Below, one piece after another: positions 27,463 through 36,707 of a stretch of DNA of 64,000 bases (position 1 is its first letter; each line of letters begins with the position of its first letter). The stretch covers positions 1,116,001 through 1,180,000 of the forward strand of contig CANMIH010000001.1 of NCBI GenBank assembly GCA_947497905.1, read 5' to 3'. The notes under the pieces are model-generated. The model was given only the letters and a program-made list of their open reading frames with translations, made no database searches and was not told where the DNA came from. Made by a program: the position numbers and the translations under genes. The DNA comes from an uncultured Pelagimonas sp. GTDB taxonomy: Bacteria; Pseudomonadota; Alphaproteobacteria; Rhodobacterales; Rhodobacteraceae.

Positions 27463-27863
27463 AGCATTTTGACCTCTACACCGATCTGCTCTGCAATCTG
27501 GCGAAACTCTTGCGCGGTCAGCGCCACCATACCGGCCGGAGCCTGACCGGAGTGCCCGTCCTCAAGTCTCTGAGCGTAGGGCAAATTATTGGCGAGGTAG
27601 ATGATCTGACCCGCCTTCAACCCCAAGGTTGCGGCTTGGATTTTGTTAACCGTCGCGGTTCCAGATTTATCTTCCAGCTCAAGCGTACCTGCAGGAACGT
27701 TCCCGATGGCGACCTGCCAATTTCCTCGAAACCGACCGCTGTCGACCGGGCTCCGCAAAATCACACGTTGAAAAAGCTCCAACGCCACCTTCCGGATCAC
27801 CAGATCCATCTTCCCCTTCGAGCGCGCGATTGAAGACCGCACCTCATCCGCGAATTTACCCAC
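27459..27863 (-). CDS. Tail completion / HK97 gp10-like neck protein
   Basis: 134 residues with the family's two recognisable parts: RSPVDSGRFRGNWQVAIG and IIYLANNLPYAQRLEDGHSGQAPAGMV. These proteins work at the head-tail joint. It overlaps the upstream connector gene by 8 nt. Confidence 0.78.
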   Translation of the reverse strand: MGKFADEVRSSIARSKGKMDLVIRKVALELFQRVILRSPVDSGRFRGNWQVAIGNVPAGTLELEDKSGTATVNKIQAATLGLKAGQIIYLANNLPYAQRLEDGHSGQAPAGMVALTAQEFRQIAEQIGVEVKML

Positions 27864-28236
27864 GGATCACCATGTCATAGAGCGCCGTCTCACCACCCGA
27901 GGCCACTTTCCCAAGCCGCACGATGGTCATTGCTTCACCAAAACTGCAGCTGACTTTGTCCGAAACAGTGATTTCCACGCCAATAGGTTCGACAATGCAC
28001 TGATAATCGCCAAATCTGATGTTGGTGCCGTCCACACGCTTCTCATCGATTTCAAAGACCGCCATGCGCGCCGAGATTGGATCTGGGAGCACTCCAACCG
28101 TACCGCCCGTTGGATCCGCAGGTCCTCCCCCCGTCACAGCGGCAGGTTGCTGAATGAGGCCCATCTGGATCGCGTCGGGCTGAACCTCTTCAATCCGGTC
28201 GAAAGCTGCAGTGACATGTTGGCTGATGTCGGTCAT
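27856..28236 (-). CDS. Head-tail connector protein
   Basis: 126 residues, beta-rich (ARMAVFEIDEKRVDGTNIRFGDYQCIVEP). By position between the adaptor and gp10-like genes it should be the head-tail stopper or a related connector part. No sequence signature beyond that was recognised. Confidence 0.65.
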   Translation of the reverse strand: MTDISQHVTAAFDRIEEVQPDAIQMGLIQQPAAVTGGGPADPTGGTVGVLPDPISARMAVFEIDEKRVDGTNIRFGDYQCIVEPIGVEITVSDKVSCSFGEAMTIVRLGKVASGGETALYDMVIRG

Positions 28237-28697
28237 CCTCGCACCACCTTTAACTGGCCTGCCCCCGCACCGAGAAGTGGACGCAAAAGGCCTTCAACCT
28301 GCTTGATCCGCCCACCGTCGGTTGGCAGCGTTGCGCCACCAATGGAAATCGGACCGATTTTGATGTTTTGAGAGGTCTTGCTATCGACCGGTGCAAAGGG
28401 GTCGAAACCGCTTTGGATCAGGTAGGCAAGTTCGCATTGGGCATCCTTCAATCGCTTCGGAATGCCCGCAACCGAAGAGCGGGGAAACGCCCCCTCTTGA
28501 GCTGCATCCAAAGGTAACCCCGAATAGGTCCAAAGTCGGTTGAGCGCGTCGAAGGCGCGACGGAGATTGATCTCGTCGATGGCGTCTTCACCTGCCAGCT
28601 CCCACCCCCTGTGGGCACCATAGGCCTGGTAGTCGCCTGCGCTGACATAGCTATCCGCACCTGTGACCACCGCGCCAGTTTCGACGATCAGAGGCAT
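28233..28697 (-). CDS. Head-tail adaptor (DnaT_2-like phage protein)
   Basis: 154 residues with a helical bundle start (ADSYVSAGDYQAYGAHRGWEL, then LRRAFDALNRLW) and a C-terminal VEGLLRPLLG segment. This matches the phage family annotated as putative DnaT-like ssDNA-binding protein, which structurally is a head completion/adaptor protein. It overlaps its downstream neighbour by 4 nt. Confidence 0.68.
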   Translation of the reverse strand: MPLIVETGAVVTGADSYVSAGDYQAYGAHRGWELAGEDAIDEINLRRAFDALNRLWTYSGLPLDAAQEGAFPRSSVAGIPKRLKDAQCELAYLIQSGFDPFAPVDSKTSQNIKIGPISIGGATLPTDGGRIKQVEGLLRPLLGAGAGQLKVVRG

Positions 28698-28698
28698 G

Positions 28699-28923
28699 TT
28701 ACGGCTCCGGATAGAAAATGGCGTTCAGGCGCTTGCGAAGATCCGAGATTTTGCCCTTTGGATCTTCAACGCCATTGGCCTCAAGCAGCGCAATGACGTC
28801 ATCACGCTCCATATCCTCGATCTCTTCCCGGGTTGGGACTGACGCCTTTTTCCGAAGGCGCATCAAATCCGCGAACCCCAATTCCTGCCCCGGGGCAAAC
28901 CCGTCTTTGTTCAATTCTGTCAT
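28699..28923 (-). CDS. Small head-region protein with HeH/SAP-like motif
   Basis: 74 residues from ATG 28923 (AGGAG upstream). The C-terminal RDDVIALLEANGVEDPKGKISDLRKRL resembles the helix-extended loop-helix (HeH/SAP) motif seen in small phage proteins encoded next to the capsid gene. The role is unknown; it possibly binds DNA or capsid. Confidence 0.6.
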   Translation of the reverse strand: MTELNKDGFAPGQELGFADLMRLRKKASVPTREEIEDMERDDVIALLEANGVEDPKGKISDLRKRLNAIFYPEP

Positions 28924-28980
28924 AAACTTTCTCCTACTGAGCTCAGGATGGGGGCCAGAAGCCCAGCCCCGCACCAGAAC

Positions 28981-29991
28981 TCAGTTGGTCCAGAGAAACG
29001 CGAGCGGCACGTTTTTGCGCTCAACAACGCGATCCCAGACGTTGGCGGTACGCAGCTCCGCAAGGGTGAACGACATTTCAGCCGGGACACCTGTCTGCTG
29101 GTAACCTGCCGGGTGAAGCAGCCAGGTCTTGCGCTCCCAGAGCTCTTCCTGACCACCGCCGCCGCCTTTTCGGGCCGAGCGCTCTACTTCAACCGGTACA
29201 ATCGGCGAAGCCTCTCCCCAGCCAAATGCTCCGGGCCCAAAAAGAACCGAGAGATATTTGACCCCATCCGTGCTGCCAGCAATGGCCGGAAGACCATCAT
29301 CAACAATGATCCGGCGCCCGAGATAGGTCTGATAGAGAAGATTACCTTCGCTATCGCGTACGTCCTCGGCACCGTTTTGTTCGGTGATCTGTTTTGCCAC
29401 GACTGAATGGATGCCGATGGCTGTCACCCCATCGACCTGATCCCCCATGGTGAAGGCGCCTTCGATGAATGCGTTGCGAGACCAGCGCGTCAGACCAGAC
29501 TGAGCCGCGACACTTTCTGCGGCCACATCATGCGTCATGTCGCCGTTGTCATTGGCAACGTTGTCCGCATAGACACCGCGGGCGGCCGCCATCAATCGAC
29601 GCTGATGCTGACGCATCCAGTAGGTGCCAAAGCGGTTGCGAACATGCTGGAGCGCATCGTCGCCCATCGCGAGTTCTCGGGCCAGATCCATGGCCGAGTA
29701 CCCTTTGTTGACAAAGGCTTTGCGGGCGATTTGCTCGCCTTGGTTCACCTTCTCTGGCGTGGCTTCGTCGTCCGGATCATCGTTCGAATAATTCGGCTCA
29801 GAGTCCGCATCGAGATCATTCCAGAACGGCATTTCAGAGATTTTACCCTCCGCAGCCGCTAGGGAATCCAAGCCCTCATCGCGCACGACAATGCCGCTCT
29901 CATAGAAAGCTGTTTTTTCGGGTGAGTTGACCGGGTCCAGATCCTGATAGACCGTTACATCAACTACATCAGACAGCTGTACGTCTGGCAT
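28981..29991 (-). CDS. Major capsid protein
   Basis: 336 residues. An N-terminal arm has NSPEKTAFYESGIV. The central helical part (FGTYWMRQHQRRLMAAARGVYADNV) resembles the spine helix of HK97-fold coats of the P22-like 'phage coat' group. A later GRRIIVDDGLPAI segment also fits. It is followed by adaptor genes and preceded by a scaffold gene, so the order is normal. No protease gene is seen, consistent with a separate scaffolding protein. Confidence 0.85.
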   Translation of the reverse strand: MPDVQLSDVVDVTVYQDLDPVNSPEKTAFYESGIVVRDEGLDSLAAAEGKISEMPFWNDLDADSEPNYSNDDPDDEATPEKVNQGEQIARKAFVNKGYSAMDLARELAMGDDALQHVRNRFGTYWMRQHQRRLMAAARGVYADNVANDNGDMTHDVAAESVAAQSGLTRWSRNAFIEGAFTMGDQVDGVTAIGIHSVVAKQITEQNGAEDVRDSEGNLLYQTYLGRRIIVDDGLPAIAGSTDGVKYLSVLFGPGAFGWGEASPIVPVEVERSARKGGGGGQEELWERKTWLLHPAGYQQTGVPAEMSFTLAELRTANVWDRVVERKNVPLAFLWTN

Positions 29992-30023
29992 GTTCTGCCT
30001 CCTTCACATTGAGGAACGCGTCG

Positions 30024-30782
30024 TCAGCCTGCGGCCTTAATGCGTTCATATTCCTTGGGGTTTTCGCGATGGAGCCGAACTTTCTCGCCCGAACTCATCT
30101 CGCTCCATTTCTTTGCAGGCGTCCCGCCAGCATTTTCCGGCGGCTTCCCGCCACCGCCCTTTTGCTCCGACTTGAACAAAGAGGGGAATTTCTCGGACGC
30201 TTCTTTCACCAGATCGGTGAGCGTAGCGGTTCCGTTGTCAGATGTTCCAGCCAGTGGCGTTTTGCCATCGGACTGCATGATCTCCAGATTGGCTGATCCA
30301 CCTTCGATGGACACATTGATGCGGCTCACAAACAGACTGGGGAGCGCAGCAATGCCTTCTTCCGTCGCGCCCTGCTTCGCCAGCTCCGAAATGAAAGCAC
30401 TCTCCCCGGCATAGCTGCGCAGAGCGTTTCGGGCCTCGTCCCGCTCTCCCTCAATGGCAGTGCGTTCGCCGTCCCACTTCTCTTGATGCTGCGCCAGGAG
30501 AGTTTTGAAGTCGCCCTCGTCCTTGAGTTTTTGCTGTGCCCGCTGTTCTTCAGCGTCGATCAGCTCCTTTACCTGCTCGGGCGTCAGGCCAAGTTTCTCG
30601 TATTTCTCCGCGGATTTGCCGCGCTGGCGCTCGCGGTTCAAAGCAAGTTTCAACCCGCTTGTGTCTTCCTGTTCCGGCAATCCATCGACTGTCAGACGAA
30701 ACTTGCCGTCCACCTCCTGATAGAGCGCACGATGTTCTTCAGGAACGCTGTCCAGTGAATCGACTTCGAATTTGAGTGCCAT
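30024..30782 (-). CDS. Capsid scaffolding protein
   Basis: 252 residues from ATG 30782 (GGGAG upstream); an upstream ORF extension to 30851 is unlikely to be used. It is highly charged and helical: NRERQRGKSAEKYEKLGLTPEQVKELIDAEEQ and a long coiled coil. A Gly-rich linker leads to a short basic C-terminus (GEKVRLHRENPKEYERIKAAG), as in scaffolds that dock the coat by a basic tail. It directly precedes the capsid gene. Confidence 0.8.
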   Translation of the reverse strand: MALKFEVDSLDSVPEEHRALYQEVDGKFRLTVDGLPEQEDTSGLKLALNRERQRGKSAEKYEKLGLTPEQVKELIDAEEQRAQQKLKDEGDFKTLLAQHQEKWDGERTAIEGERDEARNALRSYAGESAFISELAKQGATEEGIAALPSLFVSRINVSIEGGSANLEIMQSDGKTPLAGTSDNGTATLTDLVKEASEKFPSLFKSEQKGGGGKPPENAGGTPAKKWSEMSSGEKVRLHRENPKEYERIKAAG

Positions 30783-30870
30783 GTGCGGCTCCCTTGGTTT
30801 CTGGCATCCCGCCAGTGGCCACGGATCTCTCACCCGCGGCGAACCCGTCACAATGACTGGTTTTCAGACT

Positions 30871-31965
30871 TCAGAGACGTTCTCGCAGCTGCTGGAGTGA
30901 GAGTTCACGGCCCTGGCCATCAACGAGCTCACGAAACGAGATGAGGCCTTTACGCCAAAGATCTGCTCGGCCAGCGCCAAGAGCTTCATCCTGTGCAGAT
31001 TTGGACTTTTTGCTCAGCCAAACTTCGAAAGAGGTGTCAGACGGAACCTGCCCATCCATGCTGGCGCGCGTTGCGTCAGGGAGATCATCCAGCTCAAATC
31101 CAAGATCTCGCCAGCTTTTGACTACCGGTGCGGAAGTACTACGACACCCCCAGTGTCGCTGGCCCGGCCCATTCCCCCAAGGGAGGTCATGACCGATGGG
31201 TTTGAAGTCAGGCAGGGAATACTGTTTCTGATCTCGGACCGCACAGCCAAGTGTTGTGCGTAAATCCAACGTGCTCGCCCAGATCACGCCATCAAGGACA
31301 TCTGCATTTCTTTCGTAGGTCGCCTGCCGTGCGCCCTGTGAGACAGCCTGTGTTGCGGATCGCACCAGTGATTCAGCGTGCCGGCGGCTTACATTCAGAA
31401 GGCCTGAGATTGGCTCCGCATTTTGAATGCCGCCACGCACGCGCCGGATCAACTGACCGATGGTTTCTCCCTGGGCCATCCCCAGTCGCATCTGATCGGT
31501 AAAGCGGTACAATGTGTCACCCGCCTGACGTTCCCACCATTCCGTGACCGGCGCCCCTTGCACCAAAACCCCGTCCGCCAATGCTCCCAGCTCAGCGCGT
31601 GTCAGCGCGTTGTCCATGAGCGCAATACCGACCGTATCGTTTACTGACGCCGACGCGAATTTGGCCTCCAACTCAGCCAGTTCTCGCAATTCGCCAATCA
31701 GAACCGAGCCCTGCGCGCGATATCCGGCTTTGATCGTGTCTCTCACCTGTCGCAACAGGTCTTCCAAGCGCTGATCCCGATATCGGCTGCGCTGAACACC
31801 TACGGGATCGATCTTTGCCAGCAGAGATATCAGCTCGGTCTCAAGCTCCTTCAGAAACTTGGTGACCTCTTTTTGCTGACCCGCTGAGAACCGCTGAAGG
31901 TCGAGAGCCCGATCTGTGATCAGATCAAGGATCTGAGCATTCACACCACCGCCGTCAGGCGCCAT
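30871..31965 (-). CDS. Minor head protein, Mu gpF/SPP1 gp7-like
   Basis: 364 residues. The C-terminal half has the MuF domain signature: GVIWASTLDLRTTLGCAVRD and HDLPWGNGPGQRHWGCRSTSAP. These proteins associate with the portal during head assembly. It overlaps the portal gene by 11 nt. Confidence 0.85.
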   Translation of the reverse strand: MAPDGGGVNAQILDLITDRALDLQRFSAGQQKEVTKFLKELETELISLLAKIDPVGVQRSRYRDQRLEDLLRQVRDTIKAGYRAQGSVLIGELRELAELEAKFASASVNDTVGIALMDNALTRAELGALADGVLVQGAPVTEWWERQAGDTLYRFTDQMRLGMAQGETIGQLIRRVRGGIQNAEPISGLLNVSRRHAESLVRSATQAVSQGARQATYERNADVLDGVIWASTLDLRTTLGCAVRDQKQYSLPDFKPIGHDLPWGNGPGQRHWGCRSTSAPVVKSWRDLGFELDDLPDATRASMDGQVPSDTSFEVWLSKKSKSAQDEALGAGRADLWRKGLISFRELVDGQGRELSLQQLRERL

Positions 31966-33352
31966 CAGCTAAGCTCAGTTTGTCGCCCTGCAGATTGGGG
32001 GCTTCGTCTTCGATTCCATCCAGATAGGCGCTGGTATCCGTATCTTCCGCAATAAAGCCACGACGCTTCATCTCCTCAACAAACACACGGCGGGGCATAT
32101 TGCCTGTGTTCACAGCTGTCAGCATCACGGTCAATTCCTGCGGCGTTAGCATCGTCACGCCAAAGTCCTTGTTCACCTTAACTGCGACGTCCTGCTCGTT
32201 GCCCTGATACATCGTGAACCAACGCAGCGCCTGTTCCAACGCATCCTTCAGGTTGTCCGCGATCATGGCCAGTGGCGCAGTTTCCTTGGCAGCATCCAGC
32301 GAAGCCCCAGTCGCGGTCTCCGTCCCGGCAACCAGCAGCTGCAGGCCAAGAACCTGCATCTGGAACTCGATGTCTTTGAGATCATTGCGACCTGCCTCAA
32401 TCGCAGCGCCGGTATGCTCAACCCATTCCAGTTTGGCATTTGGATTGCGTGACGTAGTCGCTGTGCCCGCACTCACGACCAAAGCGCCATCATCCGGATC
32501 ACGGCCCGTCGCATGAAGGATAGGAACCCGAGCCGCATGGAGAATATTGCGTTGATCGCTGGCGCTCTGCCAATGCTCAACGTTTTTGTCCGCCAGGTCT
32601 TCAAGTGGCGGCTCAGCGGTTAGAAACCCAGTCCGATTGGCATAGAACGGTACAACCGTAATCTCGGTGGCCTCGGTTCCGAACTCATCAAAGATCGACC
32701 ACTCTTCCGTTTCCGCGACCCTGCGATAGAGGCGTACATTCACGCGCCCCTCGACCAGCGTCAGGACCCGGACCTGCTCAACGGACACCGTTTTGAACTC
32801 ATCCTTCGCATCTTGCAGCTCAACGGTTTCCATTATGCGAAATTGCTCGAGCACGGTGCGGCTTCCGACGGTTGTCGACTTCCACCCGAGCACTTCCTCC
32901 ACTGTCACATGCACAAGATAGGGTCGCAGATTTCCAGCCAGATCCTCCGCTCTGGTTTCAGAACCGTCTCTTGGGGGCGCGTCGACCATGATGAAGGAAA
33001 GACCACAGCCACTCAGGCCTGCCTCGAACACATCACGAGCGAATGCGGAGAGGTCCCTGCCCTGCATGTCGATATTGCGATGTTCCTCCTTGAGCGCCTC
33101 GCCTTCGATTTCAACTGATTTGGTGAACACGCGCCCAGTCATGTCTTTCACGGTCTTTTTGAACCCATTGAAGAGGAAGGACGAGTTCAGCCGGGCTTGG
33201 TAGGCTTCATTGCTTTCTGCCGGGAACCTCGGGAGATAGGCCTGCTCCGCCTGGCGCATGGCTTTGGTTCCGCCCATGAGGACGCGCCCCAAGGAAGCGC
33301 TCTCAATCAACCGCTCTGCGGCGGGGGTGGGCTTTGCGACGGAAAAGGACAT
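31955..33352 (-). CDS. Portal protein (DUF4055 type)
   Basis: 465 residues with the DUF4055 opening (KAMRQAEQAYLPRFPAESNEAYQARLNSSFLFNGFKKTV). FYANRTGFLTAEPPLEDLADKNVEHWQSASD and QMQVLGLQLL, typical of portals, also appear. The portal is the dodecameric DNA channel on which head assembly starts. It is placed between TerL and the MuF-type protein as usual. Confidence 0.88.
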   Translation of the reverse strand: MSFSVAKPTPAAERLIESASLGRVLMGGTKAMRQAEQAYLPRFPAESNEAYQARLNSSFLFNGFKKTVKDMTGRVFTKSVEIEGEALKEEHRNIDMQGRDLSAFARDVFEAGLSGCGLSFIMVDAPPRDGSETRAEDLAGNLRPYLVHVTVEEVLGWKSTTVGSRTVLEQFRIMETVELQDAKDEFKTVSVEQVRVLTLVEGRVNVRLYRRVAETEEWSIFDEFGTEATEITVVPFYANRTGFLTAEPPLEDLADKNVEHWQSASDQRNILHAARVPILHATGRDPDDGALVVSAGTATTSRNPNAKLEWVEHTGAAIEAGRNDLKDIEFQMQVLGLQLLVAGTETATGASLDAAKETAPLAMIADNLKDALEQALRWFTMYQGNEQDVAVKVNKDFGVTMLTPQELTVMLTAVNTGNMPRRVFVEEMKRRGFIAEDTDTSAYLDGIEDEAPNLQGDKLSLADGA

Positions 33353-33380
33353 GCCCTGCTCCTCAGAACTTACGCCGGCA

Positions 33381-34640
33381 CTACAGCCGGAGTTCCTGTC
33401 GAATGAAGCTAGGCTTCACCACAGGCATGGTTTGGTGAACGAAGTAGCCACCTGCATCAGGATGGTGATCATGGCCGCCGGATTTGTCAGGCTCGCCATT
33501 CTTGTCATAGGCCTGCTGTTCCAAGGCTTCCGCATAGGCTTTGCAACGCAGCGCATTTACGAAGAGCCGCGCTTTTTCGAAAGCCGTATTGACCGCGAGA
33601 ATCCGATCCTTGACCGGTGGGTTGGCATCTGGTGCGCGGATCGAATGTCCTGCGTTGCGCAACAGCTCAATATCCGACGTGCTGGCATTGACCGTTTTGC
33701 GGCTGCCCCCGCTGGCATCCGGATAGATCGTCAAATGATGCCCGGGATACCGGTCTTTCAAAACCTCTATGAGATGCGGCGTATCCTGTAGCCCCTGCAA
33801 TTCATCCACGGCATGCCATGCCCGGCCGCGCGGGACGAAGACAACCGAGGCCATGTTGCCCACATTGAAATCCTGCCCAATGTGCAAGGGCTCGCGCGGT
33901 TGAATACTCTCCGTCGACTGATGCCGCTGCCTGTCATAGCTGCGATAGACAGTACCGCTAGTTAGATTGACGAACTCGCCCATGAGATAGGCTTTGATCA
34001 ACTCGTCAGGGTAATCCTCCAGAAGTGAGGAGATGTAGTCAGGTGGCAGGAATTCCGCGTTTTCATAGGTACTTGCCTGCACCATAGAGTAGTTGCTCTT
34101 GGGATCCCGCTTGAAGCTGTCATAGACAAAACGAAACCCTTCTGGCGTGGTGGTGACGCCGATGCCGTTGACGACACCTGGGATCACCAGACGCATCCGG
34201 GCGATGATCTTGCGCCATGCTGCCTGCGCTTTGTCCTTGCTGAGAATATCGATCTCATCGACGAGAGCGCGGGCAATTTTGAACCCCACGATGCCGCCCG
34301 GATCATCCATCGACCGACAGATGGTGGTACCGTAGAAGACCTTGCCGCGATAGAGCTCAACCTCCTTATCCGCGGTCTTGATCTTGGTTTTAAATCCGAG
34401 CGAATAGGCCGCCTCCTCCATCGTCGGCCAGAAGGTATCCCTGATGTCTCGATAGGTCGGTGCGAAATAACCCTGTGTGGTTTTGGGATGCTGACCCGCA
34501 AACAACCCGAGATCCAAACACCCAACATAGGTTTTGCCCGAGCCGAACCCTCCGACATAGGCGCGGAACTTGGTGTTGAGATCGTTGAGATAGATCCCCT
34601 GCGGCGCACTAACCGTCAGATCGTGTGACACGCACGTCAC
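33381..34640 (-). CDS. terL: Terminase large subunit
   Basis: 419 residues. Walker A is GGFGSGKT near residue 30, Walker B is in FKIARALVDEIDIL, and a coupling motif region follows. In the nuclease domain, TIYPDASGGSRK carries an acidic active-site residue. It packages DNA into the prohead. It overlaps terS by about 30 nt. Confidence 0.92.
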   Translation of the reverse strand: MTCVSHDLTVSAPQGIYLNDLNTKFRAYVGGFGSGKTYVGCLDLGLFAGQHPKTTQGYFAPTYRDIRDTFWPTMEEAAYSLGFKTKIKTADKEVELYRGKVFYGTTICRSMDDPGGIVGFKIARALVDEIDILSKDKAQAAWRKIIARMRLVIPGVVNGIGVTTTPEGFRFVYDSFKRDPKSNYSMVQASTYENAEFLPPDYISSLLEDYPDELIKAYLMGEFVNLTSGTVYRSYDRQRHQSTESIQPREPLHIGQDFNVGNMASVVFVPRGRAWHAVDELQGLQDTPHLIEVLKDRYPGHHLTIYPDASGGSRKTVNASTSDIELLRNAGHSIRAPDANPPVKDRILAVNTAFEKARLFVNALRCKAYAEALEQQAYDKNGEPDKSGGHDHHPDAGGYFVHQTMPVVKPSFIRQELRL

Positions 34641-35178
34641 CCACAGGGGCTTTGGCGTTGATATTGATCGTCACCGCTGGCGCCTCATCTCCCTCAGCTC
34701 CTGAGCCGTTGAGCATGCCCAAATGACGCGCGATTTTGTCGAGTGCCGCCAGCTTGTCGTGCATTTTGACCTTCACACCGCTTTGCGTAAGCGCGACCTC
34801 GGACACCGCTGCGGCAGTATCGTCGTCCACCTGTTCACTTGGCACCAATTCCACTGGATAGACACCCAAGCCATTCGGGTCTGCGGCTTCCCCGTCCGAG
34901 CTTAAAGGGCTTCGCCCCCAGCGAACGGCGTTGCGGATGTCTGAGAAACCGATCCTGGCCAGCTCCTGCAAAACCCGGTCCTGAGTGATTTCGGTTCGAT
35001 TTGACCGCTTCGACTGGGCCTCCTGGATTGCAGCTTGAATGTCTGGTTTTGTCAGGTTCTCAGCACCTGTCGCCCGAGCCGATTTCACGCTGTATCCGGC
35101 CCTGATCGCGGCTTGTGTGGCGTTCAGGTCGATGAGGTATTCCGCAACGAAGCGCTCTTGCTTTGCAGTGAGCGCCAT
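34609..35178 (-). CDS. terS: Terminase small subunit
   Basis: 189 residues, with the terS family N-terminus LTAKQERFVAEYLIDLNATQAAIRAGYS (helix-turn-helix) and NLTKPDIQAAIQEA. It recognises the packaging site and recruits TerL. The SD-bearing start is at 35178, and the strong hairpin at 35239-35262 lies just upstream, where a packaging site could be. Confidence 0.9.
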   Translation of the reverse strand: MALTAKQERFVAEYLIDLNATQAAIRAGYSVKSARATGAENLTKPDIQAAIQEAQSKRSNRTEITQDRVLQELARIGFSDIRNAVRWGRSPLSSDGEAADPNGLGVYPVELVPSEQVDDDTAAAVSEVALTQSGVKVKMHDKLAALDKIARHLGMLNGSGAEGDEAPAVTININAKAPVGDVRVTRSDG

Positions 35179-35238
35179 CTGACATCCTGTCTGGATTATG
35201 GTGGAGAATGAGCGTGTCGCTCAGGAAATGCAGTCGCA

Positions 35239-35262
35239 CTGAGGGTGCCTTCCCACCCTCAG
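35239..35262. other. Strong stem-loop upstream of terS
   Basis: Perfect 9-bp inverted repeat CTGAGGGTG / CACCCTCAG with a 6-nt loop. No T-run follows on either strand, so it is not a classical terminator. Near terS it could belong to the packaging site or the late-operon leader. Confidence 0.5.
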
Positions 35263-35272
35263 TTCTTCCCGA

Positions 35273-35386
35273 TTATACCGCCGGGGACGCCACCCGACCG
35301 GAGATGTCCAGGTGCGAGCGCATTTCGGTGTAAATAGCAACAAGTCTACTACATCTAGGAGAAGGTCACAATCTCTTCTGTTCTAC
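35273..35386 (-). pseudogene. Remnant C-terminus of an unknown gene (element X)
   Basis: The minus strand is open from a TGA for about 33 codons and ends YTEMRSHLDISGRVASPAV and TAA just before the terS leader. Part of it (35295-35332) is repeated at 38003-38040 with 31 of 38 positions identical by eye. The repeat reads HTGMCSHMGISGRAVS in the same frame, so both copies derive from one coding sequence. The rest of the gap 35179-35508 is AT-rich and should hold the promoter of the GGDEF gene. Confidence 0.5.
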
Positions 35387-35508
35387 CCTGTACTCAAACG
35401 CAGTTGAGCTAAAATGTCGTCATTTGCAAATTTCTTACCCGCCCCCAGTTCATTGCAAATTTACTTTTGCATAACACATTTGCTGCCCGCGCATCAGGGA
35501 AGAGAAAC

Positions 35509-36477
35509 ATGAGAGTATCGCAGTTACTGCAAGTTAAAAAATCTATTGGCGTCAAAGGAATTGATCCAAATTCCACACTGCGGCAGGCCGCACAGTCATT
35601 GCTAGATCTAAAGCTCGGCGCACTGATCGTAACCGATCAAAACGACAAAATGGTTGGGATCGTGTCCGAACGAGATCTCGTTCCGGTCGTTGCGAGCACC
35701 AATCCGATGGCTGCGGAGGCACTGGTGTCTGAGGTTATGACCCGCTCGGTCATTTGCTGTGCTCCCGAGGATGAAATAGCTTACATTCTGCATCTCATGA
35801 ACGAAAATTCGATTAGGCATATCCCTGTCGTTCACGATGAAAAACTAGTGGATGTTCTCAGCATCCGCGAGTTGACCAAAGCCTATGAACTCTTGCAGAT
35901 CGAGGCCAACACGGACCCTCTTACACAGGTCTCCAACCGGCGACCTTTCTTGAAAAACCTCGATGCCGAGTACAACAAGGCCCTTGAGCAGGGTCAGCCA
36001 ATGTCAGTGGCAATGTTGGATGTGGATCACTTCAAACGCATCAATGATACCTACGGTCACGACGCTGGGGATAAGGCTCTACAAGAGCTGTCTAGAATGC
36101 TGATCCGCGAATTTCGCTCAATCGACCTTGTCGGACGACTTGGAGGCGAGGAATTTGCTCTAGTGTTTCCCGAAACGGATCTGGAAGGTGCCTATTCAGC
36201 CTGCGAACGATTGCGCGCCATGGTCCAGTCCAGCGAAATTTCAGTCGGTGCGCAAAAGATCAAGCTGACGGTAAGCATAGGCCTTACCGAACTCACTCAA
36301 AAAACTTCCGCCTCTGCTCTACTACTAAAACGCGCAGACGAGCTGCTATATGTCGCCAAGAACTCCGGACGAAATCAGGTAACGGCAGAGGGAAGTGTCG
36401 AAGTAACTCGCGATGGCCAACTGAAGATGGCGGGGAGCAAGGCTACGCCCGCAATTTCAGAAACTGCGCAAACGTAG
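35509..36477 (+). CDS. CBS-pair and GGDEF protein (probable diguanylate cyclase)
   Basis: 322 residues from ATG 35509 (GGGAAGAG upstream). Residues ~1-125 form two CBS domains (GALIVTDQNDKMVGIVSERDL; NSIRHIPVVHDEKLVDVLSIREL), which usually bind adenine nucleotides. Residues ~145-300 are a GGDEF domain with DVDHFKRINDTYGHDAGD and the active GGEEF. An RxxD inhibitory site (RSID) lies five residues before it. So it should make c-di-GMP with product feedback and adenylate sensing. It is a plus-strand single gene next to the phage late genes, and is likely lysogenic cargo able to shift the host toward sessile life (inference). Confidence 0.85.
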   Translation: MRVSQLLQVKKSIGVKGIDPNSTLRQAAQSLLDLKLGALIVTDQNDKMVGIVSERDLVPVVASTNPMAAEALVSEVMTRSVICCAPEDEIAYILHLMNENSIRHIPVVHDEKLVDVLSIRELTKAYELLQIEANTDPLTQVSNRRPFLKNLDAEYNKALEQGQPMSVAMLDVDHFKRINDTYGHDAGDKALQELSRMLIREFRSIDLVGRLGGEEFALVFPETDLEGAYSACERLRAMVQSSEISVGAQKIKLTVSIGLTELTQKTSASALLLKRADELLYVAKNSGRNQVTAEGSVEVTRDGQLKMAGSKATPAISETAQT

Positions 36478-36555
36478 CGCCCAAACCTATCCAATAATAC
36501 CCTCGGGCAATCTCGTTAGGTGGGTCAGGTTAGTCGTATATTTTCGGCTGATCTG

Positions 36556-36605
36556 CCTCGCCTCGCGGTTCAATACCCGTCCAGGTCAAACGATGCGCTG
36601 GGTTC
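36556..36605 (-). repeat. KOW-tail repeat copy G (weak)
   Basis: A degraded match to the gene-end repeat, best around CCAGGTCAAACG (identical to the intact gene) with similar flanks. On its own it would not be convincing; its position between two cargo genes, where all the others sit, makes it plausible. Confidence 0.35.
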
Positions 36606-36707
36606 GAGTGCATGTGGTGAAGGACGGCCTTCGCTCGATTAGCACTGGAGACGTTACTTATTCTCCAGATGTGTTTCGCCCCAATCCCCTCCCTGATATG
36701 CTCAGGT

